A DNA stretch of 64,000 nucleotides from contig FOBR01000002.1 of assembly GCA_900109895.1 (NCBI GenBank), forward strand, positions 124,001 through 188,000. The letters are read 5' to 3'. Position numbers and translations under genes: made by a program. The notes under the pieces are model-generated. The model saw only the letters and a program-made list of their open reading frames with translations. It ran no database searches and was not told the DNA's origin. The DNA comes from a bacterium A37T11 (GTDB taxonomy: Bacteria > Bacteroidota > Bacteroidia > Sphingobacteriales > Sphingobacteriaceae). Numbering within the stretch: position 1 is the stretch's first letter; every line of letters starts with the position of its first letter. Shown here one piece after another: positions 51,247-61,147 of the stretch.

Positions 51247-51513
51247 ATGACAGCAGAACTAATAGCCAAAGAAGATATTAAAGAATATAAACTTATACAC
51301 GCCCCGGAAAGTCACGTTCATGAATTACGCTACAAATTGCAAAGTGCTTTACGGCTGGGCAATGAATTTAAATCTAAATCGCTCATCACTTTCCAAACGG
51401 AAGAAGGCCCCAAAAAAGTTGAAACCACCGTTTGGTCACTTACGGATGCCTACCTTCAATTAAAGGGCGGGATTCTAATACCGCTATATAGCCTGCTTGA
51501 CTTGGAATATTAA
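51247..51513 (+). CDS. Conserved hypothetical small protein
   Basis: From ATG 51247, 88 residues, with no TM or signal: SHVHELRYKLQSALRLGNEF, then FQTEEGPKKVETTVWSLTDA and an ending GGILIPLYSLLDLEY. The beta-strand pattern in the second half suggests a small beta fold. It reads like a conserved Sphingobacteria protein of unknown role. It overlaps the end of smc by four bases (convergent). Confidence 0.6.
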   Translation: MTAELIAKEDIKEYKLIHAPESHVHELRYKLQSALRLGNEFKSKSLITFQTEEGPKKVETTVWSLTDAYLQLKGGILIPLYSLLDLEY

Positions 51514-54500
51514 CCAACTTCACGCATGTCCACGGCAACTACGCGGGATACGCCCTGTTCAATCATGGTAACACCATAGATGATATCGGTACTGGCGATG
51601 GTACGTTTATTATGAGATACCACAATAAACTGCGACTGTCCTGAAAACTCACGGATAATGTTGTTAAACTTGTCAATATTGGTGTCATCAAGCGGCGCAT
51701 CCACTTCATCAAAAATACAAAAGGGTGCTGGTTTTAACAGATAGAGGGAAAACAGCAGGGCGGTGGCCGTTAGTGTTTTTTCACCTCCGGATAACTGATT
51801 TATGGATAATGGGCGTTTGCCTTTGGGACGGGCGATAATGTCAATATCGGCCTCCAGTGGGTTGTTCACATCGTTAAGCAATAGGTCACAGGTATCTTCT
51901 TCATTAAACAAGGACCTGAATACCAAAACAAAATTATCTCTCACACTATTGAAAGCCTGCATGAATTTTTCTTTGGCGGTATCGTCTATCTCTTTAATGG
52001 TTTCCAGAAGGGATTTTTTGGCATCTGTAAGGTCTTGCTTTTCCTTGCAGATGAAAGTAAACCGTTCATTCATTTCCTGATATGCTTCTAACGCCATGGG
52101 GTTAATTGCACCGAAATCATCCAGTTGTTTCTTAAGCTTGTCCGTCTTATCAAGCAAGTCCTTTTCTTCGGATCCGGATATGTCCTGTTTTTCTGGTGCT
52201 TCAGGCAGGTCGTTAATATCAATATTGAATTCAACTGCCAACCGCTCTTTCAAACCATTGAGCGAAAGTTTAAGGTTGTTCTTTTTTTCTTTTATTTCAT
52301 TGATGAGCAGGTCGGCCTGTTCTTTTTTACGGCGCTGTTCCGCAATTCCTTCCTCGGTCTCGTTGATCTGTCCCCTGGCAGTGTAGTATTCCTGTTCGGT
52401 ATCTTTCAGGCCTTTTTCCAAGCTTTCTTTTTGGCTGTACATAGCCATCAGGTCTTCATCCGAATGATCCACGTGCTGCAGGGTGTCCTGAATATTTTCT
52501 TTGACCTCTTTGTAGGATGCTTCGTTTTTTTCTATCCGTTTTTCAAGGGTCTCTAACTGGCTTTCCCGATATTCGCGATCCTTGCCAAGTCCGGAAATTT
52601 TGTTGAGCTGCTGATGATATTTGATGTTAACTTCATTAAAGCCGGTTGATTTTTCGGTAAGATTTTCAGATATTTCTGCAAAATTTTCCTGGAGAGCTTT
52701 TAAATTTTCTTGCTGAATGACTTGCTGCGACTTTAGCTGTTCGAGTTGAGGTTCTGCAATTAAGAGCTCATTGGCAATCCCGTCAATCTTTTGTTCTATA
52801 TCGTGCTTGCGGTTTTGACTGTTTTCAATGAATGCCAGGTATTGTTCTTGTTTTGTTTTTACAGTGACCAATTCATTGTGTGATCGATTTAGCTGCATGC
52901 GGGCTTCTTCCATCCAGATTTTCTGGGAGCTGCCTTTTAATGCAACCAGCCTCTCAGTTGTTTCGGCAATGCTGTTTTGAAGCTTTTGAATGTGCTGGTT
53001 AAGGGCTTTGGTCTCCTTAGCCAAAATTTCTAAGTTTTTGGCTCGGCCGATACGCTTTCCTTCAAACAAACCCACCGAACCGCCGGCCATACCCAGCCTA
53101 TTCTTGCTGAATTTGCCCGTTTTATGCAGCAGGACAATGGGTAACTGCGGCAGGGGAGACTCAAGGTCTGATTCGTCATTCGTTTTAAGCAGGTACACAT
53201 TTCGCAGCAGCAGCTCGCATAGTTTGCGGTATTTAGTTTCTACCTCAATGACGTCCAGGGCAGCAATTAGCCGGTCATCGACTAAGTTACCGGGTTTGGA
53301 ATCTTGCGTGTCTACCGCTTCCAATATGAAAAAACTGACCCGGCCTTTGGATGCATTATTTAACAGTTGAATGGCTGCAATGGCGTCGTTGTGTTTTTCA
53401 ACGACATAATGGTTCATAACCGGCTCAAGGTAATTTTCGATGGCAATGCGAAACTCTTCCTTACAAAAAAGGACATCTGAAAATAAGGGGGCTTGTTTGG
53501 CCCAACCTGAATGTTTTCGCAGGAAACGGATGGATTCCGGAAAACCTTCCAGATTATCTACTAATGACTTGGTGAGGTTATATTCATTTTGTTTGGCGTC
53601 AAGCAGGCGGCTTTCGCGGTTGAGTTCATCTTTTAATGACACAAGCTGCTGATCGGCCGTGACGATCTGTTGCTGTAATTCCTGTTCAGCAGTTGTGGTG
53701 GCATCGAGTGCTTGTTGCTGGGAACTAACTTGTTCTTGCAACTGGGCCAACACCTGGTTAAATTCTATAAGCTCGACTTCCTTGGATTCTGTATCAGCCA
53801 CATTGCGTCGGCTTTCCTGTGTCAGCGCATCCTGTTGAATGTGGAGAATGGCGATGTTTTTTTCCTGCTTATAGATCTCATTCTGCAGCTCGCTATTTTC
53901 CCTGGAGCAGTTATCTACCTTGGCTTTGGCGCTTTGTTGCTGCCCGCGGAGTTCGTCGGCTTCTTGCTTTTTGGCCGCCAAGATGGTTTGCAAGGATGTT
54001 AATTTGGTTTCCTCAGTAAGTTGCTCTTCATCCAGGCGTTTAAGGTTGTATAGTACATGGTTTAGTTGCTGGCGATCCTGGGTTAGTTCCTGACTCAGCC
54101 GCTTTTCCTGCTCTTCCAGGTGGCGCAGTTGTTCATTTTTTATCTTTTTCTCACTTTCGTAAGCGCGTATTTTGCCCACATATTCATTGGTAGCTTTTTG
54201 CTGGGTAGCCAGGTTTTTCTCTTTCGTAAGGCTGGCTTGTTTTAGTTGTTGGAGGGATGCCTCTAACGTGGCGATCTGGCTGCCAATATGCGTACGGGTA
54301 GTTTCCTGCTTTTCTTCATCATCCTGAAGTTTATCAAGTACAGTGCTGAAACTGGCAATGCGAAGGGATGCCAGTTCAATACTCAGTGCTTTATATTGAT
54401 CTTTTAACCGATAATAGCGTTCAGATTTTTTGGCTTGGTTTTCAAGCGTCTTGAGGTTTTTTTCAATTTCAAACAACAGATCGTCTACCCGGCTCAAGTC

Positions 54501-55058
54501 TGCCTCAGTTTCCTTGAGTTTGCTTAGCGTTTGCTTTTTGCGGACTTTATATTTAGAAATACCTGAGGCTTCTTCAAATAAAGCCCTACGGGAGTGCTCT
54601 TTATTGTTAATTATTTCATCAATCATTTTAAGTTCGATGATTGAATAAGAGTCTGAGCCTACACCAGTATCCAGAAAAAGGTCGGTAATATCCTTTAACC
54701 GGCATTGTACATCGTTTAGGCGATATTCACTTTCACCGCTGCGATAAAGTTTTCGCGTAATGGTTACTTGCGAAAATTCAGTCGGCAGGATGTTTTTAGT
54801 GTTGTCAAAGGAGAGGGATACTTCGGCCAGGTTTGCTGCCTTGCGGGTCTTGGTACCGTTAAAAATGATGTTCTCCATTTTTTCTGAACGCAACATCCTT
54901 GTGCTTTGTTCACCAAGTACCCAGCGGATAGCGTCAACTACATTCGACTTTCCACAGCCATTTGGCCCTACAATGGCGGTTACACCTTGGTTAAAATGGA
55001 TGGTGATCTTATCGCCGAAACTTTTAAAGCCTTTTATCTCAAGCCTGGTTAACTGCAT
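51510..55058 (-). CDS. smc: Chromosome segregation protein SMC
   Basis: A 1182-residue SMC with N-terminal Walker A (GPNGCGKSNVVDAIRWVLGE at about residues 32-51), long coiled coils (about 170-500 and 670-1010), a hinge at about 510-650 (FPESIRFLRKHSGWAKQAP, MAGGSVGLFEGKRIG), the ABC signature LSGGEKTLTATALL and Walker B FCIFDEVDAPLD near the C-terminus. It dimerises at the hinge and with ScpAB organises and segregates the chromosome. The scpA and scpB genes are not in the window. Confidence 0.96.
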   Translation of the reverse strand: MQLTRLEIKGFKSFGDKITIHFNQGVTAIVGPNGCGKSNVVDAIRWVLGEQSTRMLRSEKMENIIFNGTKTRKAANLAEVSLSFDNTKNILPTEFSQVTITRKLYRSGESEYRLNDVQCRLKDITDLFLDTGVGSDSYSIIELKMIDEIINNKEHSRRALFEEASGISKYKVRKKQTLSKLKETEADLSRVDDLLFEIEKNLKTLENQAKKSERYYRLKDQYKALSIELASLRIASFSTVLDKLQDDEEKQETTRTHIGSQIATLEASLQQLKQASLTKEKNLATQQKATNEYVGKIRAYESEKKIKNEQLRHLEEQEKRLSQELTQDRQQLNHVLYNLKRLDEEQLTEETKLTSLQTILAAKKQEADELRGQQQSAKAKVDNCSRENSELQNEIYKQEKNIAILHIQQDALTQESRRNVADTESKEVELIEFNQVLAQLQEQVSSQQQALDATTTAEQELQQQIVTADQQLVSLKDELNRESRLLDAKQNEYNLTKSLVDNLEGFPESIRFLRKHSGWAKQAPLFSDVLFCKEEFRIAIENYLEPVMNHYVVEKHNDAIAAIQLLNNASKGRVSFFILEAVDTQDSKPGNLVDDRLIAALDVIEVETKYRKLCELLLRNVYLLKTNDESDLESPLPQLPIVLLHKTGKFSKNRLGMAGGSVGLFEGKRIGRAKNLEILAKETKALNQHIQKLQNSIAETTERLVALKGSSQKIWMEEARMQLNRSHNELVTVKTKQEQYLAFIENSQNRKHDIEQKIDGIANELLIAEPQLEQLKSQQVIQQENLKALQENFAEISENLTEKSTGFNEVNIKYHQQLNKISGLGKDREYRESQLETLEKRIEKNEASYKEVKENIQDTLQHVDHSDEDLMAMYSQKESLEKGLKDTEQEYYTARGQINETEEGIAEQRRKKEQADLLINEIKEKKNNLKLSLNGLKERLAVEFNIDINDLPEAPEKQDISGSEEKDLLDKTDKLKKQLDDFGAINPMALEAYQEMNERFTFICKEKQDLTDAKKSLLETIKEIDDTAKEKFMQAFNSVRDNFVLVFRSLFNEEDTCDLLLNDVNNPLEADIDIIARPKGKRPLSINQLSGGEKTLTATALLFSLYLLKPAPFCIFDEVDAPLDDTNIDKFNNIIREFSGQSQFIVVSHNKRTIASTDIIYGVTMIEQGVSRVVAVDMREVG

Positions 55059-55130
55059 CTATACGTAATAACATTTTTCTAACAGGGCGGCTAAGTTAAT
55101 TGTAATTCTGCTGAATGTAAAATGTAGATA

Positions 55131-57521
55131 TCACTTCTTTAATATTTCAAAGTATTGGCTCAACCGGTTGCCATTTTCATCCACCAACGTGAGCCGGTGT
55201 TTGCCTGCTTGAACATCCATGGACAGCTGATGAAAATGCTGCGTTGTACCCATGTAAACATCATCTAAATGCCAATAAATATGTATTGCTGCCTTACGGT
55301 GGGCAGCAGAGAAAATAACCCGGCCCCGCTGTCCGTCTATTTCCAGAGGAATGTAAATGCGGGCATTTGGTTTAGGGTAGATCAGTTCCATGTCCTGTTC
55401 ATTGTTGTTTCCGCAGCCGGGCGCGTAAGGTGGGAGTTCGCGATAGGATTGGTGACGCGTACGGTAATAGTATTCCATAGTGGGAGGCAGTACAAACCAA
55501 GGTACACTTTGAATGTTTTCGCTGGCTTCACAATCGGCAGTGACTTGATAAGTTTCGGCTTTGTTCACGTGCACCAGCCGGTGGTAAGGACATACTGGTG
55601 CTTTCACGCCAGGTACTTGTATGTAAAGGGTATCTGGATCTGGACAATTTGGCCCTGCCAGATAACCACTCTGCCGGCAAACGGCCGTTTGTACCATCCG
55701 GTCAAGGGGCGGCTGAAACCAAGGGGTGGCGGGTAGTAAATCAAAGATGTCAAACAGGATGGGTGCAGCGCGTTCTACACCGACTAATCCTGGCCTTCCT
55801 TCGCCATCGGCATTGCCCACCCATACACAGACTACATACCCGGAGGTAAGGCCAATGGCCCAGGCGTCACGAAATCCGAAACTGGTCCCTGTTTTCCAAG
55901 CTATTTTTTTGCTGGATGAAAATTGATCCCAGAGTGCTTCTTCGCCTGGCCTCATCACTTCGTTCATGGCTTGAAAAGTAAAATAAAGGGAGGCATGATC
56001 CAGGATGGATGCCCGTTCAGTGCCGCGTTTTGCTGATTGTTTTTCGCTGTCACTTTTGAGGTAGGTAGGGGGGTGGTAATCATATGGCCCGTAGTTGCCA
56101 CCATTGCGGTCATAATGGTTCAGCGTACGGGCCATGCTGGCGTATGCGCCTGCGAGCTGCCACATACTTACTTCGCAGCCGCCCAATATCATGGAAAGCC
56201 CATAATGGTCAGCCGGCTGTTTTAGACTGTTTATGCCCACTTTTTTAAGCTGGTCGTAAAAGCGGGGGTACTTATATTGTTGCAGCATTTTAACCGCAGG
56301 AATATTAAGTGAACGACTTAAAGCGCGGGAGGCGGGGATGGCTCCGTCATAACCCAGATCATAATTCTGTGGGCTATAACCGCCTATTTGAGTGGGTATA
56401 TCTGCAATCAGGCTGTTTGGCAGGATTAGCCCGTCGCTCAGCATAGACGCATATAAAATAGGCTTTAAAGTACTTCCCGGACTTCGTAGTGAGGTGATCA
56501 TATCCACATAGCTTTCTGCGCTGGGTGCATTTGGCTGATAAGTATTGCCTACATAGGCCAATGCCTTTCCACTTTCTACATCAAGCACGAGGGCCGCGGC
56601 ATTATTAATTCCGCTGGCCTTAAAGTTTTGCTGAAAGCGGCTAAGGATGGTGTTCACCTGCTGTTGCAGGCTACCTTGGAGTGTACTTTCCAGGCGGGTG
56701 CTTTTTAATCCAAGATCCTGATATTCTTTTTTAAACCTGGACAGCAAATGCGGGGCAAACTGCGGCAATGCCAAAGGCTTGTCTGGCAGGGGCTCCAGCT
56801 TAGAAAGTTCATTGGTGGGTTTGTCAATAATTTTTTGTGCTAGTAATTTGTCAAGCAGCAAATTTCGTTTTGCCATAAGCAACTGGCGGTTGCGGCCAGG
56901 GTGTACTAAGGATGGAGCGTTTGGCAATACTGCCAAGGTAGCTGTTTCAGCCCAGGACAATTGTTGTGGGGCACGGCCAAAATATCGCCAGGATGCGGCC
57001 TCAAGCCCCACAACGTTACTACCAAATGGAGCATTGGCACTGTACAGTTTAAGGATGGATTTTTTGCTATAGCCGGCTTCGAGCCGCAGTGTTAAGTAGA
57101 GCTCTATTAGTTTTTGACCAAATGTACGCTGACGTTGTCGGCTAAGTCTGATCACCTGCATGCTTAGCGTACTGCCTCCGCTGACAATGCGTTTTCCGGT
57201 TAAATTCTGCCGGATTGCCCTAGCCATGGCTATCAAATCAATGCCGGGATGGTAATAAAACCGCTTATCTTCATAAGTAACGATACATTTGGCAAATTTA
57301 TCGGGAACATCATCTCCTTCGGGAAAGCGCCACTGGCCATCGGTCGCGATTGAAGCACTTAGTAAATTGCCCTGCTCATCTTCCAGGACATAGGATGTGG
57401 GTGCGTGAAACAAAGGGGAGGGCAACGATTTCCAAAACAGGATGATTAGGAATAAAATTCCCACAATAATGCGTCCTTTAAAGCTAAGAAGGAAAATGCC
57501 GAATTTTTTTATTTGTTGCAT
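55131..57521 (-). CDS. pbpC: Penicillin-binding protein 1C
   Basis: A 796-residue bifunctional peptidoglycan synthase. N-terminal TM at about residues 17-30, GT51 glycosyltransferase domain at about 60-225 (Glu84 in EDKRFYYHPGID; GGSTLSMQ 115-122), transpeptidase domain with SxxK (GSTLKP), SRSLN and KTGTS (WKTGTSFGFRDAWAIG), and the C-terminal BiPBP_C domain (GRVIFSAAHRKAAIHIYWHL). This order is that of PBP1C. The alpha-2-macroglobulin gene often paired with pbpC is not adjacent. Confidence 0.94.
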   Translation of the reverse strand: MQQIKKFGIFLLSFKGRIIVGILFLIILFWKSLPSPLFHAPTSYVLEDEQGNLLSASIATDGQWRFPEGDDVPDKFAKCIVTYEDKRFYYHPGIDLIAMARAIRQNLTGKRIVSGGSTLSMQVIRLSRQRQRTFGQKLIELYLTLRLEAGYSKKSILKLYSANAPFGSNVVGLEAASWRYFGRAPQQLSWAETATLAVLPNAPSLVHPGRNRQLLMAKRNLLLDKLLAQKIIDKPTNELSKLEPLPDKPLALPQFAPHLLSRFKKEYQDLGLKSTRLESTLQGSLQQQVNTILSRFQQNFKASGINNAAALVLDVESGKALAYVGNTYQPNAPSAESYVDMITSLRSPGSTLKPILYASMLSDGLILPNSLIADIPTQIGGYSPQNYDLGYDGAIPASRALSRSLNIPAVKMLQQYKYPRFYDQLKKVGINSLKQPADHYGLSMILGGCEVSMWQLAGAYASMARTLNHYDRNGGNYGPYDYHPPTYLKSDSEKQSAKRGTERASILDHASLYFTFQAMNEVMRPGEEALWDQFSSSKKIAWKTGTSFGFRDAWAIGLTSGYVVCVWVGNADGEGRPGLVGVERAAPILFDIFDLLPATPWFQPPLDRMVQTAVCRQSGYLAGPNCPDPDTLYIQVPGVKAPVCPYHRLVHVNKAETYQVTADCEASENIQSVPWFVLPPTMEYYYRTRHQSYRELPPYAPGCGNNNEQDMELIYPKPNARIYIPLEIDGQRGRVIFSAAHRKAAIHIYWHLDDVYMGTTQHFHQLSMDVQAGKHRLTLVDENGNRLSQYFEILKK

Positions 57522-57724
57522 GTATGGCTAGGGCAAAGGTAAATAATAGTTATGATTGACCATTCTTTGAAGTGCCATTGTCTTAAAAAGAAAAATTTAC
57601 TGTTGTTTAGAAGGAGGTGTAAGCCATTATACCGCTATGAAAGAAATTTATTCTATTATTTATTGTTATAGCCATAATATATTCTAATTAATAATGTATA
57701 CTTAGAAATAAAATAATGTTATGC

Positions 57725-57732
57725 TACTTTTG
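57725..57732 (+). promoter_or_regulatory. Candidate -7 element of the dehydrogenase gene
   Basis: TACTTTTG fits TAnnTTTG; start expected near 57739, giving a leader of about 16 bases. Confidence 0.45.
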
Positions 57733-57754
57733 CAGGAAATATTCTTTTTAAGAA

Positions 57755-58981
57755 ATGAAGGAACTACTAAATACATTTGAAAATAAAAGGCCTGAAATCG
57801 TGTTTGAATGGAAGGATAGCGAAACAGAAGCTGAGGGCTGGGTAGTGATCAATTCGCTTCGCGGTGGTGCAGCTGGGGGTGGTACCCGTATGCGTCTGGG
57901 CCTTGACCGAAATGAGGTAGAATCACTGGCCAAGACCATGGAAGTGAAGTTTACGGTTTCAGGACCTGCCATTGGTGGGGCAAAATCTGGCATTAATTTT
58001 AATCCAGCAGATCCGCGTAAGCGAGGTGTGCTTGAACGCTGGTATAAAGTGGTAACCCCTATTCTTAAAAATTACTACGGCACGGGTGGCGATCTAAATG
58101 TGGATGAAATTCATGAGGTGATACCGATTACGGAAAGCTATGGCCTTTGGCATCCGCAGGAAGGTGTGCTGAATGGACATTTTAAGGTGGCCGAAAACCA
58201 ACGTATCCATCAGATTGGTCAGTTACGTTATGGTGTTTCAAAGGTATTAGAGGATGTTCATTATGCGCCAGATTTGAAACTGAAATACAAAGTGGCCGAT
58301 ATGATCACGGGCTATGGGGTGGCCGAGTCTGTAAAACATTACTATCACTTATTTGGAGGAACGTGCTTGGGCAAGCGGGCTATTATTCAGGGTTGGGGCA
58401 ACGTAGGTGCTGCGGCTGCTTTTTACCTGGCAGGGTTGGGCGTAAAAATTGTTGGGATCATTGACCGGCATGGAGGCTTAATCAATCAGGAAGGCTTTTC
58501 AGCAGCTGAAATTACCGGCTTATTCTTAAATCGTAATGGCAATAGCTTGCATGCTGAAGCCCTGATACCATTTGACGAGATTAATCAACAGATATGGCAG
58601 CTTTCTGCTGAAATATTTATTCCTGCGGCAGCTTCGCGCTTGGTTTCAAAACAACAGTTAAGCCTGTTGATTGAGGGAGGATTGGAAGTGATTGCCTCTG
58701 GGGCAAATGTACCATTTGCTGACCGCGAAATATTCTATGGTCCGATTATGGAATTTGCGGATAACAATGTTTCGGTTATTCCAGACTTTATTGCTAACTG
58801 CGGTATGGCAAGGGTTTTTGCCTATTTAATGCAGCCTAATGTTGAAATGAGTGACGAGGCGATTTTTTCAGATGCTTCTTCCGTAATTAAAACCGCATTG
58901 GAAAAGATACACCAATTATCCTCGGCTAAAACAGGGATATCTTCAAGAGCTTATGAAATAGCATTAAAAGAACTGGTCTAA
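57755..58981 (+). CDS. Glu/Leu/Phe/Val-type amino acid dehydrogenase
   Basis: A 408-residue NAD(P)-dependent enzyme. N-terminal dimerisation domain with the catalytic lysine in GPAIGGAKSGINFNP (about residues 69-83; K77) and a later catalytic Asp in GGDLNVDEI, then a Rossmann domain at about 190-370 (AIIQGWGNVGAAAAFYLAGLG). It deaminates an amino acid oxidatively. Which one cannot be fixed from motifs; the length is between leucine/phenylalanine dehydrogenases (about 365) and glutamate dehydrogenases (about 415-450). It overlaps the SRPBCC gene at its 3' end by four bases. Confidence 0.88.
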   Translation: MKELLNTFENKRPEIVFEWKDSETEAEGWVVINSLRGGAAGGGTRMRLGLDRNEVESLAKTMEVKFTVSGPAIGGAKSGINFNPADPRKRGVLERWYKVVTPILKNYYGTGGDLNVDEIHEVIPITESYGLWHPQEGVLNGHFKVAENQRIHQIGQLRYGVSKVLEDVHYAPDLKLKYKVADMITGYGVAESVKHYYHLFGGTCLGKRAIIQGWGNVGAAAAFYLAGLGVKIVGIIDRHGGLINQEGFSAAEITGLFLNRNGNSLHAEALIPFDEINQQIWQLSAEIFIPAAASRLVSKQQLSLLIEGGLEVIASGANVPFADREIFYGPIMEFADNNVSVIPDFIANCGMARVFAYLMQPNVEMSDEAIFSDASSVIKTALEKIHQLSSAKTGISSRAYEIALKELV

Positions 58982-59379
58982 GCGACCAGTACTTCTTTTA
59001 ATTTGGATACCTGCTCGTCTACTAATTTTTGGAGTGGGCCGGAGGCCAGCATTTTCATCATCATATTGAGGTCGGCATCGATAACCAAATGGACTATGCT
59101 GGTGTTATCGCTATCTTTTTCGATTTTCCAGGTGAGTTTAACATCGAATGGTGCTTTCTCTGCCGGAATAATGACAATCTTTTCGTTTTCTTTCCGCTGG
59201 TCAACTTTGAGCGACAACTTAGCCATATTTTGTATAGTAAACCGGGCTTCGTCAGTGGTTGAAGACCAATGCTGGACATTAGATGGCATGAGTTGCTCAT
59301 GGTTATTTAGGCTGGACAAAAATTGATAGACTTCTGCCACCGATTTGTTTAGGCTTACCTGATTTTTAAAAATAGCCAT
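58978..59379 (-). CDS. SRPBCC-family protein
   Basis: A 133-residue START/Bet v1-like fold protein: KSVAEVYQFLSSLNNHEQLM at the N-terminus, KAPFDVKLTWKIEKDSDNTS in the middle and a long C-terminal helix (LASGPLQKLVDEQVSKLKEV). It binds some hydrophobic ligand or lipid; the ligand is unknown. It starts 3 bp after pyrE ends, so it is co-transcribed with pyrE, an association whose reason is unclear. Confidence 0.8.
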   Translation of the reverse strand: MAIFKNQVSLNKSVAEVYQFLSSLNNHEQLMPSNVQHWSSTTDEARFTIQNMAKLSLKVDQRKENEKIVIIPAEKAPFDVKLTWKIEKDSDNTSIVHLVIDADLNMMMKMLASGPLQKLVDEQVSKLKEVLVA

Positions 59380-59382
59380 TTG

Positions 59383-60039
59383 TTATTCGTTGGTCACCGC
59401 CGGATTCCAGTGTTCAGGATCTTTTCGCCACTCTTGCAAAGTCCGGGCTTCATCCTTGCTGACGTAATTATGTTCAATAGCAAAATCGATGAGGGCATTA
59501 TAATTTGATAGGCTCAAGTGACGGCATTTTGCTTTTTTAAAGTTTTCTTTAGCGGCATCCAGTTCATAAGTAAAGATAGACAGAAGCCCAACCACATCAC
59601 ATCCGGCTTCCCTGAGGGCTTCAACCGCTTTAAGACTGCTTTGTCCAGTCGATACCAGGTCTTCAATAACAACAACCCGCTGCCCGCCTACTACTTCCCC
59701 TTCAATCAGGTTTTGCCGGCCATGGTCTTTGGCGGTGGTGCGCACATAGGAGAAAGGAAGGCCAAGTTCTTGGGCTACCAGCACGCCTTGTGGAATACCT
59801 GCGGTTGCGACGCCAGCGATTAAGCTAACTGATCCAAATTCGTCCTGGATCAGTTCAGAAAATTTTTGTCGGATATAGGTACGAATGGCTGGATGGGACA
59901 GTGTGACGCGATTATCGCAATAAATTGGGGACTTCCAACCGGAAGCCCATGTAAAAGGTTTTGAAGGTTGTAATTTAATTGCTTTAATTTGTAATAAAAA
60001 TTCAGCGATCTTAAGTTCAGTCTCACTCTTATTATTCAT
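59383..60039 (-). CDS. pyrE: Orotate phosphoribosyltransferase
   Basis: A 218-residue PyrE with the PRPP motif VVVIEDLVSTGQSSLKAVEA at about residues 122-141, WASGWKSPIYCDNRV at about 30-44 and TTAKDHGRQNLIEG near 101-114. It makes OMP from orotate and PRPP in pyrimidine synthesis. It heads pyrE-SRPBCC. Its ATG (60037-60039) shares two bases with the ATG of the divergent NUDIX gene (60038-60040), so no intergenic promoter space exists. Confidence 0.94.
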   Translation of the reverse strand: MNNKSETELKIAEFLLQIKAIKLQPSKPFTWASGWKSPIYCDNRVTLSHPAIRTYIRQKFSELIQDEFGSVSLIAGVATAGIPQGVLVAQELGLPFSYVRTTAKDHGRQNLIEGEVVGGQRVVVIEDLVSTGQSSLKAVEALREAGCDVVGLLSIFTYELDAAKENFKKAKCRHLSLSNYNALIDFAIEHNYVSKDEARTLQEWRKDPEHWNPAVTNE

Positions 60040-60652
60040 GGCGCAAATCTATAAAATTTATGTGAACGAATCGGCCCTGATTGTGGCAGATTTCAGTTAT
60101 ATAGCACCTATATCTTACGAATTAATTGATATACAAGGCTTTCAATTTAAAAAACTTTATTTTAAGTTAAAAAACAGTAACAAGGCCAATAGATTGCTAA
60201 TCAGGACAGAGAAACCGAAAGCCCTCTTCCGGAAGATTAAGAAGTCTGTCAGTTTTATAAAAGCTGCCGGAGGATTGGTCAAAAATGGCGAAGGCAATTA
60301 CTTGTTTATCCAACGGCTGGGACGATGGGATCTACCCAAAGGAAAAATGGACCGTGGTGAAAAAATGAGACAAACCGCAGTGCGGGAGGTAACTGAGGAA
60401 TGCGGTATTACGGTTAACTTTTTGGGTGAAAAGATTCTGTCATCATACCATAGTTATGAAATGAAAGGCAAACTGGTTATTAAAAAAACCAATTGGTATG
60501 AAATGTCTGTGGATGGGGTGCCCCCGCTGGTACCCCAACTGGAAGAAGATATCACGGAGGCTCGCTGGCTGCATACCGAGGAATTAGGGATGGTTAAAAA
60601 CAATACCTATCCGGCTATTAAGGATATTCTGGAAGCAAAATTTGGAATCTAA
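60038..60652 (+). CDS. NUDIX hydrolase
   Basis: A 204-residue protein. An N-terminal region of about 85 residues of unknown fold (AQIYKIYVNESALIVADFSY) precedes the NUDIX domain, with the box GKMDRGEKMRQTAVREVTEE-CG at about residues 107-128 (G-x5-E-x7-RE-x2-EE-x-G pattern complete). It should hydrolyse a nucleoside-diphosphate derivative. It is divergent from pyrE with overlapping start codons, and converges on coaD with a four-base overlap. Confidence 0.88.
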   Translation: MAQIYKIYVNESALIVADFSYIAPISYELIDIQGFQFKKLYFKLKNSNKANRLLIRTEKPKALFRKIKKSVSFIKAAGGLVKNGEGNYLFIQRLGRWDLPKGKMDRGEKMRQTAVREVTEECGITVNFLGEKILSSYHSYEMKGKLVIKKTNWYEMSVDGVPPLVPQLEEDITEARWLHTEELGMVKNNTYPAIKDILEAKFGI

Positions 60653-61122
60653 GCTTCCGTAAGGTGATTTAAGACAGCTTGCGGAACGAAGGCGCTTATA
60701 TCGCCTTTGTTACGTAATATATCGCGAACGATGGTGGAACTGATGTGGCCATATCCAGGGCTACTCACTAAAAATACGGTTTCAATACCAGGGTCCAGGC
60801 TGCGGTTGCTTTGGGCAATGGCATTTTCGAATTCAAAATCACTCACACTGCGCATTCCGCGAAGAATATAGGATGCTTTTATGCTGTGGCAAAAATCAAC
60901 CGTAAGCCCTTCATAATGCGCTATACTCACCTTTTCTTGTTCATTGGCAAAAACGTCTTCAAGTATTGCCTTGCGCTTTTCCAGCGCAAACATACTTTGC
61001 TTGGTACTATTAATGCCGATGGCAACCACTATAAGGTCAAAAAGGGGAATGGCCCGTTTTACAACGTCGGCATGCGCGTTAGTGATGGGATCAAACGACC
61101 CTGGAAATACAGCTATCTTCAT
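60649..61122 (-). CDS. coaD: Phosphopantetheine adenylyltransferase
   Basis: From ATG 61122 the protein has 157 residues, the standard CoaD length; the longer frame from 61242 overlaps rsmD and adds unrelated sequence. Nucleotidyltransferase motif FPGSFDPITNAHADVV (the usual T-x-GH reads T-N-AH), then RGMRSVSDFEFENAIAQSNR and the C-terminal FLVSSPGYGHISSTIVRDI. It makes dephospho-CoA. Third gene of DUF3822-rsmD-coaD. Confidence 0.94.
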   Translation of the reverse strand: MKIAVFPGSFDPITNAHADVVKRAIPLFDLIVVAIGINSTKQSMFALEKRKAILEDVFANEQEKVSIAHYEGLTVDFCHSIKASYILRGMRSVSDFEFENAIAQSNRSLDPGIETVFLVSSPGYGHISSTIVRDILRNKGDISAFVPQAVLNHLTEA

Positions 61123-61147
61123 AAAGCGTAAATTTAGTAAAAAGGTA

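Noticed and set aside
52125-52556. 143-codon open frame antisense to smc
   Set aside because: It mirrors the coiled-coil codon pattern of smc (Phe/Leu-rich translation of Glu/Lys codons) and has no motif or promoter.
55269-55736. 155-codon open frame antisense to pbpC
   Set aside because: Shadow of the pbpC C-terminal domain, no recognisable domain.
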